This document shows positions 45,139 to 53,592 of a stretch of 64,000 nt of DNA, piece after piece. Within the stretch, counting starts at the first letter, position 1. Every line of letters begins with the position of its first letter. The DNA lies in NCBI RefSeq assembly GCF_000982825.1, contig NZ_CP011047.1, positions 1,302,001 to 1,366,000 on the forward strand. The letters run 5' to 3'. A program made the translations under genes and the position numbers. This stretch comes from Cronobacter sakazakii. GTDB lineage: Bacteria > Pseudomonadota > Gammaproteobacteria > Enterobacterales > Enterobacteriaceae. The notes under the pieces are model-generated. The model worked only from the letters and a program-made list of their open reading frames with translations. It ran no database searches and had not been told where the DNA came from.

Positions 45139-45604
45139 GGCGTATCCTTCTTCTCGGGCTTAATGAGCGGGTTGTGGGGCGGTGTGGGCGACAGGCTGCG
45201 GGCGCTTCGCTTTCAGGGAGCATATCAGTAACCCAAACCCGTGAACACGGCGTCAGAAGGCGTATTCGCGGGGATTACCCCAACAGGTTATGCGCGTTAC
45301 CCCTGAATATGAAGGGCCTCTGGCCCAATACGCTACCAAAGCTCCCGAAATGTGAACGCTGGTAGCGTTTTCATAAGTAGCGCTTTTGGCTGACTTCCTT
45401 AAAACACCGTGGTGGATGCGCTGCGCTTATCCACCCTACGAACTGACGCTCTTACATGGCGCAGGTGGATGCGCTGCGCTTATCCACCCTACGGAACTGA
45501 CGCTCTTACATGGCGCAGGTGGATGCGCTGCGCTTATCCACCCTACGAACTGACGTTCTTACATGGCGCAGGTGGATACACAGCGTGTATCCACCCTGTG
45601 ATAT
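45139..45604. other. cysG-nirD gap where nirC is expected
   Basis: E. coli has nirC, a 268-residue nitrite channel, between nirD and cysG. This 466-base gap has no nirC remnant that I can see. It holds a hairpin with arms CGCTACCA (45331-45338) and TGGTAGCG (45360-45367) followed by TTTTC, and then the four-copy repeat array at 45411-45600. Confidence 0.8.
45411..45600 (+). repeat. Four-copy REP-like tandem array
   Basis: Four hairpin units of about 29 bases at 45411-45439, 45464-45492, 45518-45546 and 45571-45600, with a period of 53-54 bases. Units 1-3 open GGTGGATGCGCTGCGC and close TTATCCACCCTAC. The spacers are also repeats (GAACTGACGCTCTTACATGG and the like). Unit 4 has a different core that still pairs perfectly. 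The unit is related to the copies at 10909-11045. Confidence 0.9.
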
Positions 45605-45931
45605 TTACGCCTTAACCTGTACCTGACTGTCTTTCACGCGCGCCTCAAAGTGCGCGACAGAACGGCTTTCGTCTTCCATACACAGCCCATCACGCAGGCG
45701 GAAGCGTTGCTTTTTCAGCGGGCTTGCCACCCATAACTCGCCCTGATGTTCGGCGATGATGCCGCGTGACAACACGCTGGCCTCAAAGAACGGGTCGATA
45801 TTGCTGATGGCATATACCTCGTCGTTCGCGCGCGGGCGGAAAATCGCCACCTGGTGTTCGCCGACCAGCGCGCAGACGCCGGTCGCCGGAATGATCTCAT
45901 CGAGCGAACAAATCGTGTTCCACTGACTCAT
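45605..45931 (-). CDS. nirD: Nitrite reductase (NADH) small subunit
   Basis: Rieske-like small subunit of the cytoplasmic NADH-dependent nitrite reductase, 108 residues. As in the E. coli subunit it lacks the Rieske cluster-binding Cys-His pairs. The start overlaps the nirB stop by four bases (ATGA). Confidence 0.96.
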   Translation of the reverse strand: MSQWNTICSLDEIIPATGVCALVGEHQVAIFRPRANDEVYAISNIDPFFEASVLSRGIIAEHQGELWVASPLKKQRFRLRDGLCMEDESRSVAHFEARVKDSQVQVKA

Positions 45932-48474
45932 ACGGTTTCCTCCACGAAGGTGACAGGGATGCGTTCATACGGCGTGGCCGGGCGGTGCTGCTGGCGCTCC
46001 GGCACCACCTGCACGTTAGGGTCACGGCGATCGCTGTTCACGAAATGTTTAAAGCGGCCCTGCGCCTGCGGATCGTTGACCGTTTCGGTCCACTCGCAAA
46101 TCACCGCCTCGCGCAGACTCGTCATTTCGGCTTCGAGCTGGCTGTTCAGGCCCAGCTTGTCGTCAATGATGACGCTTTTCAGGTAGTCGATGCCGCCTTC
46201 CATGTTGTCCAGCCACGGCGCGGTACGGGTCAGTTTGTCCGCGGTGCGGATGTAGAACATCATGAAGCGGTCGAGATAGCGCACCAGCGTTTCTTTATCG
46301 AGATCCGCCGCCAGCAAATCCGCATGACGCGGTTTCATGCCGCCATTACCGCAGACATAGAGGTTCCAGCCTTTTTCGGTAGCGATAATGCCGACATCTT
46401 TGCCCTGCGCTTCGGCGCACTCACGCGTACAGCCGGAGACGCCGAATTTCATTTTGTGCGGCGTGCGGATACCTTTGTAGCGGTTTTCCAGCTCAACGCC
46501 GAAGCCCACGCTGTCGCCGACGCCATAACGACACCAGGTGCTGCCGACGCAGGTTTTCGCCATGCGCAGCGCTTTGGCGTAGGCGTGGCCGGTTTCGAAG
46601 CCCGCGGCAATTAGCTGACGCCAGATCTCCGGCAGGTCGTCTTTCTGCGCGCCGAACAGGCCGATACGCTGAGAGCCGGTGATTTTGGTGTAGAGGTTAA
46701 ATTCGCGGGCGATACGGCCCACTTCCATCAGCCCTTCCGGCGTGATCTCGCCGCCAGCCGAGCGCGGGATCACCGAGTAGGTGCCGTCTTTCTGGATATT
46801 CGCCAGGAAGTTGTCGTTGGTGTCCTGAAGCGGCGTGTGCTGCGGCTTGAGAATGTATTCATTCCAGCAGGACGCCAGCAGCGAGCCGACGGTCGGCTTA
46901 CAGACTTCGCAGCCGTAGCCTTTGCCATATTTCGCCAGCAGTTCCTCGAACGATTTAATGCCTTCAACGCGAATGAGGTGATACAGCTCCTGACGGGAGA
47001 ACGCGAAGTGCTCGCACAGATTGTTGTTCACTTCGATGCCCTGTTTCGCCAGTTCAGCGTTCAGCACCTGAGTCACCAGCGGGATACAGCCGCCGCAGCC
47101 GGTACCGGCTTTGGTTTCAGCTTTCAGCGCCGCGACGGTATGACAACCTTTGTTGATAGCGGCGATCAGCGCCCCTTTGGTCACGTCGAAGCAAGAGCAA
47201 ATCTGCGCGCTGTCCGGCAGTTTATCAACACCAATAGACGGCTTACCGCTGGCGGCGTGCGCCGGGAGGATCAGGGAATCCGGGTTTTCCGGCAGCTCGA
47301 TGCCGTTCAGCACCAGTTGCAGCAGGTTGCCGTAGTCGCTGGTGTCGCCCACCAGCACCGCGCCGAGCAGCGTTTTGTTATCTTCACTGACGATAAGGCG
47401 TTTGTAGATCTCTTTGCTTTCGTCGAGGAACACATAGCTGCGTGATTTCGGCGTGCGGCCATGTGCGTCGCCGATGCCGCCGACGTCAACGCCCAGCAGT
47501 TTCAGCTTGGCGCTGAGATCCGCGCCTTCAAACTGATTGCCCGCGTTGCCGAGAATATGGTCAACCGCCACCTGCGCCATTTTGTAGCCCGGTGCGACGA
47601 GGCCATAGACGCGGCTGTTCCAGCTGGCGCACTCGCCAATAGCGTAGATATCCGGGTCGGAGGTCTGGCACTGGTCGTTAATCACGATGCCGCCACGCGG
47701 CGCGATGTCGAGGTCGCACTGTTTCGCCAGTTTGTCGCGCGGGCGGATACCGGTGGAGAAGACGATGAAGTCGACTTCCAGCTCGCTGCCGTCGGCAAAA
47801 CGCATGGTTTTACGCGCTTCAGTGCCCTGCTGGACAATCTCCTGGGTGTTTTTGCTGGTGTGAACTCGCACGCCCATGCTTTCGATTTTACGGCGCAGCT
47901 GCTCGCCGCCCATCTGGTCAAGCTGTTCGGCCATCAGCATCGGCGCGAATTCAATCACGTGCGTTTCGACGCCCAGGTTTTTCAGCGCGCCCGCGGCTTC
48001 CAGACCGAGCAGACCGCCGCCAACCACCGCGCCGCGTTTGCTGCGACGCGCGCAGGCTTCAATCGCGTTCAGATCTTCGATGGTGCGGTAAACGAAGCAG
48101 TCCTGGGTGTCGGAGCCTTTAATCGGCGGGATCCACGGGTAGGAGCCGGTCGCCATGATCAGTTTGTCGTAGAAGACGGTGCGCCCGGCGCTGGAGTGGA
48201 TCACTTTCTCCTGGCGGTTAATGGTGATGGCGCGCTCGCCCACCAGGACTTTCACACCGTGTTTGTCGTAGTAGCCTTCACGGACCAGCGACAGCTCTTC
48301 TGCGGTGTGATGGGAGAAATAAGAGGAGAGGTGCACGCGGTCATAGGCGATGCGCGGCTCCTCACAGAAGACGGTGATGTCGAACTGGCCTGGTTCGGCT
48401 TTATCGAGAAGGTCTTCGATAAAGCGGTGACCAACCATGCCGTTACCGATAATAGCGAGTCTGACTTTGCTCAT
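45928..48474 (-). CDS. nirB: Nitrite reductase (NADH) large subunit
   Basis: Reduces nitrite to ammonium with NADH in the cytoplasm under anaerobic conditions. The 848 residues hold FAD/NAD-binding folds (LAIIGNGMVGHRF; AVVGGGLLGLEAAGAL), a [2Fe-2S] site of BFD type (CSCFDVT and CGGC), and the sirohaem/[4Fe-4S] region with paired cysteines in CVGSTWCRYG and CTREC. The promoter holds FNR and NarL-type sites. CysG next door supplies sirohaem. Confidence 0.98.
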   Translation of the reverse strand: MSKVRLAIIGNGMVGHRFIEDLLDKAEPGQFDITVFCEEPRIAYDRVHLSSYFSHHTAEELSLVREGYYDKHGVKVLVGERAITINRQEKVIHSSAGRTVFYDKLIMATGSYPWIPPIKGSDTQDCFVYRTIEDLNAIEACARRSKRGAVVGGGLLGLEAAGALKNLGVETHVIEFAPMLMAEQLDQMGGEQLRRKIESMGVRVHTSKNTQEIVQQGTEARKTMRFADGSELEVDFIVFSTGIRPRDKLAKQCDLDIAPRGGIVINDQCQTSDPDIYAIGECASWNSRVYGLVAPGYKMAQVAVDHILGNAGNQFEGADLSAKLKLLGVDVGGIGDAHGRTPKSRSYVFLDESKEIYKRLIVSEDNKTLLGAVLVGDTSDYGNLLQLVLNGIELPENPDSLILPAHAASGKPSIGVDKLPDSAQICSCFDVTKGALIAAINKGCHTVAALKAETKAGTGCGGCIPLVTQVLNAELAKQGIEVNNNLCEHFAFSRQELYHLIRVEGIKSFEELLAKYGKGYGCEVCKPTVGSLLASCWNEYILKPQHTPLQDTNDNFLANIQKDGTYSVIPRSAGGEITPEGLMEVGRIAREFNLYTKITGSQRIGLFGAQKDDLPEIWRQLIAAGFETGHAYAKALRMAKTCVGSTWCRYGVGDSVGFGVELENRYKGIRTPHKMKFGVSGCTRECAEAQGKDVGIIATEKGWNLYVCGNGGMKPRHADLLAADLDKETLVRYLDRFMMFYIRTADKLTRTAPWLDNMEGGIDYLKSVIIDDKLGLNSQLEAEMTSLREAVICEWTETVNDPQAQGRFKHFVNSDRRDPNVQVVPERQQHRPATPYERIPVTFVEETV

Positions 48475-48532
48475 TTTTGCCTCGATTTCTTTTCTATTAC
48501 AGCCTACCTTAACGATTCAGCACCCTCGCTTA

Positions 48533-48546
48533 TTGATGTAAATCAA
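48533..48546 (-). promoter_or_regulatory. FNR site of the nirB promoter
   Basis: Read on the minus strand it is TTGATTTACATCAA, a perfect match to TTGAT-N4-ATCAA and identical to the E. coli nirB site from memory. A centre at -41.5 puts transcription start near 48498 and gives a 24-base leader before the nirB ATG, which is what is expected. Confidence 0.88.
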
Positions 48547-48559
48547 TTACATCTTTGTA

Positions 48560-48575
48560 TACCCCTTAATGGTTA
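48560..48575 (-). promoter_or_regulatory. NarL/NarP site of the nirB promoter
   Basis: TACCCCTTAATGGTTA is a 7-2-7 inverted pair of TACCNMT-type heptamers, about 28 bases upstream of the FNR centre, as at E. coli nirB. It would add nitrate and nitrite control. Confidence 0.7.
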
Positions 48576-48748
48576 TATTGTTGATTTTAGTGGTATTTCC
48601 TAAGTACAGGAATTAACAGAGGTTTCTCGGGTGTCGGTTTTTTGTGCCGCAATGGCGTAAATTTTCACCAGAAGTATTGATGGCGTGAAGGCGTTAAAGT
48701 GAGGCGGGAGAAGAGGGCAAACTGCAAAGCGTGAGGGAAACGAAAGAG

Positions 48749-48781
48749 GAAAAGCGTCCCTTCCCGGCAGGGAAGGGACAG
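48749..48781 (-). terminator. Terminator of tsgA
   Basis: GTCCCTTCCC and GGGAAGGGAC arms with a four-base loop, then GCTTTTCC on the minus strand, eight bases past the tsgA stop. Confidence 0.82.
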
Positions 48782-48788
48782 ATAAGAC

Positions 48789-49976
48789 TTAGTGCGCCGC
48801 TTCTGCCTTCGCGTGCTGGCGATGGCGGGTAACAAAGCCCAGCGCGAAGCACATCACGAACACCACAGCGTAAAGGCCGTTGGCGGTAAACAGCGCCGCC
48901 TGCGGGCCGTGATTCGCCACAATCGGGCCAGTCACGATAAAGGTCAGCATGGTGCCGACGGTGCCGCAGGTCAGGATAAAGTTAACCAGTTTCGGCGAGG
49001 AGACTTTGGTCTGCTGCGAGCCGAGCGTAATGATGGTGGTGTAAATCGCGCTGGAGAAGAAGCCCAGTGCCAGAATGAACCACGCCATATGCTCCGGCTT
49101 GCTGGTGATGAAAAAGTACATCAGCACCGTGGCGAGACCTGCCAGCACGGTCAGAATGCGCTGCAAATCAAAGAAGCGCAGCACGAAGCTGAAGACCCAC
49201 ATGCCGACCATGTAAGACATCCAGAAGTTGCTCACCAGCGTGCCGGCGTCGTTCAGGTTCATGCCGAGGCCTTTAGTGGCGTATTCCGGCACCCAGCCGA
49301 TAAAGCCGAGCTGGCCCAGAATGTAGCAAAGCGCCGCGATGGAGAGGAACAGCACGCCCACGCCCCATTTCTCTTTCACGACCGGCTGGTTTTCCTTCAC
49401 GGCGTGTTTGCCGAGCACCGGGAAATCACAGCCGAACGTCAGGATGAAAATCGCGACATAAACCAGACCAATGCAGGCGTAGACCCAGTACCACTCGATG
49501 CTGCGCGCCAGCAGGAAGGCGGCGACCATCGGGAAGATCATCCCGGCCATGCTGAAGAAGGAGTCGGTAAACAGCAGGCGCGAGCCGCGCTGACGGCCTT
49601 CATACATATGGGTAATCAGAAACGTCCCGATCGACATCGTGATCCCGCTCACCAGGCCAAGCACAAACATCGCGGCGGAGAAGAGCGTCAGGCTCTGGCT
49701 GAACATCAGCGCCACCACGGCAAGCACCATTAACACGAAGCCAAAGCGCAGCTGGGTTTTCAGCGGCACGATTTCCATCAGCCAGGCGTTTAAAAAGATA
49801 GAGATCAAAATCCCGGCGTTCAGGAAAGTGAAGGTGTTACTCATGCTGGATACGGGCAGTTTGAAATATTCTGCGATATTTCCCATCACCATCCCGGTGA
49901 CGATTACCAACGCGCCAGTAAGGGCGTAGGAAAAAAAGCTGATCCATGTGAGCTTAATACGATTGCTGTTAGTCAT
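48789..49976 (-). CDS. tsgA: MFS transporter TsgA
   Basis: Major facilitator superfamily protein of 395 residues with twelve predicted membrane segments. Named after a tellurite- and selenite-linked gene of Salmonella; its substrate is not known. Position between nir and ppiA matches E. coli. Confidence 0.94.
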   Translation of the reverse strand: MTNSNRIKLTWISFFSYALTGALVIVTGMVMGNIAEYFKLPVSSMSNTFTFLNAGILISIFLNAWLMEIVPLKTQLRFGFVLMVLAVVALMFSQSLTLFSAAMFVLGLVSGITMSIGTFLITHMYEGRQRGSRLLFTDSFFSMAGMIFPMVAAFLLARSIEWYWVYACIGLVYVAIFILTFGCDFPVLGKHAVKENQPVVKEKWGVGVLFLSIAALCYILGQLGFIGWVPEYATKGLGMNLNDAGTLVSNFWMSYMVGMWVFSFVLRFFDLQRILTVLAGLATVLMYFFITSKPEHMAWFILALGFFSSAIYTTIITLGSQQTKVSSPKLVNFILTCGTVGTMLTFIVTGPIVANHGPQAALFTANGLYAVVFVMCFALGFVTRHRQHAKAEAAH

Positions 49977-50044
49977 GACTGGCCTGTGAATAGAAGTGTA
50001 AAGCGCGTTGACGGCGCCGGGAACCCAGGCATTCTAGGTGGTAT

Positions 50045-50093
50045 TGTGATCCAATAAAACATTCATTGATCACATGTCGTGTAAAACGACATG
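50045..50093 (+). promoter_or_regulatory. Inverted repeats upstream of ppiA
   Basis: Two perfect inverted repeats. TGTGATC (50045-50051) and GATCACA (50068-50074) look like facing CRP half sites. CATGTCGT (50073-50080) and ACGACATG (50086-50093) have a five-base spacer. E. coli ppiA is reported to be under CRP and CytR control, so these are candidate control sites. Which gene each serves is unknown. Confidence 0.4.
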
Positions 50094-50251
50094 CTTTATA
50101 TGACGGGGCTCACAGAATTTCACACATCAGATCCGATGAGCGCTTTTTCGCTGCGCGCTGGTTCGTAAATCCAGGTAAATCGCTGGCACGTCATGCAATC
50201 GCTATTTAGAATCGACCCACTCGCTTATTTCTGCTTCGTAAGGAATTCTTC

Positions 50252-50824
50252 ATGCTCAAATCCACTCTGGCGGCTGTTGCGGCTGTATTTGCTCTCTCTG
50301 CCCTGTCTCCTGCTGCGCTGGCGGCAAAAGGCGACCCGCACGTTCTGCTGACGACCTCTGCGGGAAATATTGAGCTGGAGCTGAACAGCCAGAAAGCGCC
50401 GGCGACCGTGAAAAACTTCGTTGATTACGTCAACAGCGGTTTTTATAACAACACGATTTTCCATCGCGTGATCCCGGGCTTTATGGTGCAGGGCGGCGGC
50501 TTTACTGCGGATATGCAGCAGAAGCCGACCAACGCGCCGGTGAAAAACGAAGCGGATAACGGCCTGCCAAACGCGCGCGGCACCATCGCGATGGCGCGCA
50601 CCGCAGAGAAAGACAGCGCCACCAGCCAGTTCTTTATCAACGTGGCGGATAACGCGTTTCTGAACCACGGCCAGCGCGATTTCGGCTACGCCGTTTTCGG
50701 TAAAGTCGTGAAGGGCATGGATGTGGCGGACAAAATCGCCCAGGTCCAGACCCACGACGTCGGCCCATACCAGAATGTGCCGTCCAAACCGGTCGTGATC
50801 CTCTCCGCGAAAGTCCTGCCGTAA
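50252..50824 (+). CDS. ppiA: Periplasmic peptidyl-prolyl isomerase A
   Basis: Cyclophilin-type prolyl isomerase acting on secreted proteins. The 190 residues begin with a signal peptide (MLKSTLAAVAAVFALSALSP, cut after AALA). The cyclophilin core shows FHRVIPGFMVQGG and SQFFINVADN. AAGGAATTC precedes the start. Confidence 0.97.
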   Translation: MLKSTLAAVAAVFALSALSPAALAAKGDPHVLLTTSAGNIELELNSQKAPATVKNFVDYVNSGFYNNTIFHRVIPGFMVQGGGFTADMQQKPTNAPVKNEADNGLPNARGTIAMARTAEKDSATSQFFINVADNAFLNHGQRDFGYAVFGKVVKGMDVADKIAQVQTHDVGPYQNVPSKPVVILSAKVLP

Positions 50825-50928
50825 TCTTCCTCACGCGGGCTTTGCGGCCCGCGTTGCTTCTCCTTCCGGCAAACCCGCCTGTTGCTGCTTATACTTGTGG
50901 CACACGGGGTTACGCTCAGGGAGGCAAA

Positions 50929-51099
50929 ATGCCAAAGAAACTCACCGACAAACAAAAGTCCCGTCTCTGGGACGCGCAAAAGAATCACAATTTTCAGGCC
51001 AGCAACCGGCTGGAAGGCATTGAGGTGCCTCTGGTGACTTTGTCCCGCGAAGAAGCGCTGGCGCGCATTGACGAGCTAAGGGGGCATTATGAGCGATAA
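50929..51099 (+). CDS. yhfG: FicA-type antitoxin YhfG
   Basis: A 56-residue antitoxin partner of Fic. It carries the inhibitory helix motif (S/T)xxxE(G/N) as SNRLEG, with Ser25, Glu29 and Gly30; in class I Fic pairs that Glu blocks ATP binding in the toxin. The start at 50929 follows GGGAGGC. It overlaps fic by 11 bases, so the two are made together. Confidence 0.92.
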   Translation: MPKKLTDKQKSRLWDAQKNHNFQASNRLEGIEVPLVTLSREEALARIDELRGHYER

Positions 51100-51691
51100 A
51101 TTCGGCGACGGGCGCGACCCTTATTTCTGGTCCGGCAGCGATGTGCTGCGCAACCGGCTGAACATTCATGCCGCGAAGGATCTGCAACATGCCGAGCGTG
51201 AACTGACCTCGCTGCGCGCGGCGACGCTGGAACTCGGCCCGGTACAGCGCGGGCTGCCGCACCTGTGCGCCATTCACCGCCAGCTTTTCCATGATATCTA
51301 CGACTGGGCGGGCGAACTGCGTGAAGTGGACATCTATCAGGGTGAAACCCGCTTTGCGCATTTCGAATATCTGGAGACAGAGGGTAACGCGCTGATGCAG
51401 GCGCTGGAAGATGAGGACTATCTCATCGGTCTGGAGCCGGAGGCGTTTGTCGCGCGCCTCGCGCACTACTACTGCGAAATCAACGTGCTGCATCCGTTCC
51501 GTATCGGTACGGGCCGCGCCCAGCGTATCTTCTTCGAACAGCTGGCGCTGCATGCGGGCTACAGCCTCGACTGGCGCGGCGTGGAGGTTGAGGCGTGGCG
51601 CGCCGCCAACCAGGCGGGCGCGATGGGCGATCTGGCGCCGCTTGAGAAAATCTTCGCAAGCGTAGTGAGCGAAGCGCGGGAAAGCGAGTAA
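51089..51691 (+). CDS. fic: Fic-domain protein
   Basis: Fic AMP-transferase family protein of 200 residues. The Fic motif reads HPFRIGTGRAQR at 135-146 against the general HPFx(D/E)GNGRxxR, so the acidic metal ligand is Ile139 and the Asn is Thr141; the catalytic His135 remains. E. coli Fic has a similar variant motif. Activity may be weak. In the same unit as yhfG and just upstream of pabA. Confidence 0.94.
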   Translation: MSDKFGDGRDPYFWSGSDVLRNRLNIHAAKDLQHAERELTSLRAATLELGPVQRGLPHLCAIHRQLFHDIYDWAGELREVDIYQGETRFAHFEYLETEGNALMQALEDEDYLIGLEPEAFVARLAHYYCEINVLHPFRIGTGRAQRIFFEQLALHAGYSLDWRGVEVEAWRAANQAGAMGDLAPLEKIFASVVSEARESE

Positions 51692-51721
51692 ACTGGCGCG
51701 GTTCTTTTTTCCGGAGCCGCC

Positions 51722-52285
51722 ATGTTACTGCTTATCGACAACTACGATTCTTTCACCTGGAACCTGTTTCAGTATTTCAGCGAGCTGGGCGCGGAGGTGG
51801 TGGTCAGGCGCAACGATGAACTGACGTGCGACGATATCGAGGCGCTCGCCCCGGCGCGCCTCGTGATCTCCCCCGGCCCCTGTACGCCGAATGAAGCCGG
51901 TATTTCACTGGCGGCGATCCGGCGTTTTGCCGGTCACCTGCCGATCCTCGGCGTTTGCCTCGGGCATCAGGCCATCGGACAGGCCTTCGGCGCGGCCGTT
52001 GTGCGCGCGGAAAAGGTCATGCACGGCAAGACCTCAGTGATTTCGCACACCAACAGCGGCGTGTTTGCGGGGCTCAACAACCCGCTGACCGTGACCCGCT
52101 ATCACTCGCTGATTATCGACCGCGCCACGCTGCCCGCGGAGTTTGAGATAACCGCCTGGACGGACGCGGGCGAGATCATGGGCATTCGTCACCGCCACCT
52201 TGCACTTGAAGGCGTGCAGTTCCACCCGGAAAGCATTCTCAGCGAGCAGGGCCATCAGCTACTGGCGAACTTCCTTTCGCGCTGA
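51722..52285 (+). CDS. pabA: Aminodeoxychorismate synthase glutaminase subunit
   Basis: Releases ammonia from glutamine for PabB in p-aminobenzoate and folate synthesis. The 187-residue class I amidotransferase has the nucleophile Cys in GVCLGHQAIGQ and the His-Glu pair in QFHPESILSEQG. Downstream of fic by 30 bases, with GGAGCCGCC before the start, so it may be co-transcribed with it. Confidence 0.97.
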   Translation: MLLLIDNYDSFTWNLFQYFSELGAEVVVRRNDELTCDDIEALAPARLVISPGPCTPNEAGISLAAIRRFAGHLPILGVCLGHQAIGQAFGAAVVRAEKVMHGKTSVISHTNSGVFAGLNNPLTVTRYHSLIIDRATLPAEFEITAWTDAGEIMGIRHRHLALEGVQFHPESILSEQGHQLLANFLSR

Positions 52286-52301
52286 ATTTTTATTGCCTTT
52301 T

Positions 52302-52340
52302 AGTGATTTTTTATTCATATTTTGTGCTTATCTTTTCATG
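52302..52340 (+). promoter_or_regulatory. Double ArgR operator upstream of argD
   Basis: Two ARG boxes. TGATTTTTTATTCA (52304-52317) matches the TGAATWWWWATTCA core with one change. TGCTTATCTTTTCA (52325-52338) is weaker. Their centres are 21 bases apart, the spacing of 18-base boxes with a 3-base gap used by ArgR hexamers. This gives arginine repression of argD. Confidence 0.72.
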
Positions 52341-52371
52341 TGCGATGGCACATTTACTGGATGGGCATGAA

Positions 52372-53592
52372 ATGGCAACTGAAAAAACAGCAATTACGCG
52401 CGCCACCTTTGATGACGTGATCCTGCCGATTTATGCACCGGCTGAATTTATCCCGGTGAAAGGCAAAGGCAGCCGCGTGTGGGATCAGCAGGGCAAAGAG
52501 TATGTCGATTTCGCGGGCGGGATCGCGGTAACCGCGCTCGGCCACTGCCACCCGCGGCTGGTAGAGGCGCTGAAAGCGCAGGGCGAAACGCTCTGGCATA
52601 CCAGCAACGTCTTTACCAACGAGCCTGCGCTGCGCCTGGGCCAGAAGCTGGTGGACGCCACGTTCGCCGAACGCGTGGTGTTTATGAATTCCGGCACCGA
52701 AGCTAACGAAACCGCGTTCAAGCTCGCCCGCCACTACGCCATCACCCGCCACAGCCCGTACAAAACCAAAATCATCGCGTTTTATAACGCCTTTCACGGA
52801 CGTTCGCTGTTTACCGTCTCCGTGGGCGGCCAGGCGAAATACTCCGACGGTTTCGGCCCGAAACCGGCTGATATCATTCATGTGCCGTTTAACGATCTCG
52901 ATGCGGTAAAAGCGGTGATGGACGACCACACCTGCGCGGTCGTGGTCGAGCCGGTGCAGGGCGAGGGCGGTGTGACCGCCGCGACGCCGGCCTTCCTGCG
53001 CGGCCTGCGCGAGCTGTGTGATAAGCATCAGGCGCTGCTGGTGTTCGATGAAGTGCAGTGCGGCATGGGCCGCAGCGGCAAGCTGTTTGCTTATATGCAT
53101 TACGGCGTGACGCCGAACATCCTGACCAGCGCCAAAGCGCTCGGCGGCGGCTTCCCGGTTAGCGCGATGCTCACCACTCATGATATCGCCTCGGCGTTTC
53201 ACGTCGGCTCGCACGGCTCCACTTACGGCGGCAACCCGCTCGCCTGCGCGGTGGCGGGCGAAGCGTTTGATATCATCAACACTCCAGAGGTACTGGGCGG
53301 CGTAGCGCATAAACGCGAGCAGTTCGTACAGCATCTGGCGCAGATTGGCGAGCAGTACGGCTTATTCAGCGATATTCGCGGTATGGGCCTGTTGATCGGT
53401 GCCGAGCTGACGCCCGCCTTCCACGGACGCGCGCGCGATCTCCTCTACGCCGCGGCGGCGGAAGGGGTGATGGTGCTGAACGCCGGGCCGGACGTGCTGC
53501 GTCTTGCGCCGTCGTTGCTGGTGGAGCGCGCGGATATCGACGAAGGCATGGCCCGCTTTGCGCGCGCCGTCGCGCGCGTGGTCAACGGCTAA
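52372..53592 (+). CDS. argD: Acetylornithine/succinyldiaminopimelate aminotransferase
   Basis: PLP enzyme acting in arginine and lysine synthesis. The 406 residues show the cofactor segments NSGTEANE and FDEVQCGMGR, and the PLP lysine in TSAKALGGG. The start at 52372 equals the E. coli start (MA.E.TAITRATFD); a longer in-frame version would run over the ArgR boxes. It ends exactly where the converging yhfK ends. Confidence 0.97.
   Translation: MATEKTAITRATFDDVILPIYAPAEFIPVKGKGSRVWDQQGKEYVDFAGGIAVTALGHCHPRLVEALKAQGETLWHTSNVFTNEPALRLGQKLVDATFAERVVFMNSGTEANETAFKLARHYAITRHSPYKTKIIAFYNAFHGRSLFTVSVGGQAKYSDGFGPKPADIIHVPFNDLDAVKAVMDDHTCAVVVEPVQGEGGVTAATPAFLRGLRELCDKHQALLVFDEVQCGMGRSGKLFAYMHYGVTPNILTSAKALGGGFPVSAMLTTHDIASAFHVGSHGSTYGGNPLACAVAGEAFDIINTPEVLGGVAHKREQFVQHLAQIGEQYGLFSDIRGMGLLIGAELTPAFHGRARDLLYAAAAEGVMVLNAGPDVLRLAPSLLVERADIDEGMARFARAVARVVNG

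Larger units (their letters stand above)
48475..48788. other. nirB-tsgA intergenic region
   Basis: A 314-base gap. The nirB side holds the FNR site, the NarL/NarP site and the nirB start point. The tsgA side holds its terminator. No gene seen. Confidence 0.6.

Noticed and set aside
45411..45600. CRISPR array
   Set aside because: Units of about 29 bases with 24-base spacers look like CRISPR spacing, but the spacers are near-identical copies of one another, the units are REP-type hairpins, there are only four, and no cas gene is nearby.
45409..45615. 68-residue open frame across the repeat array
   Set aside because: It only translates the tandem repeat and so shows a repeated peptide. No start signal supports it.
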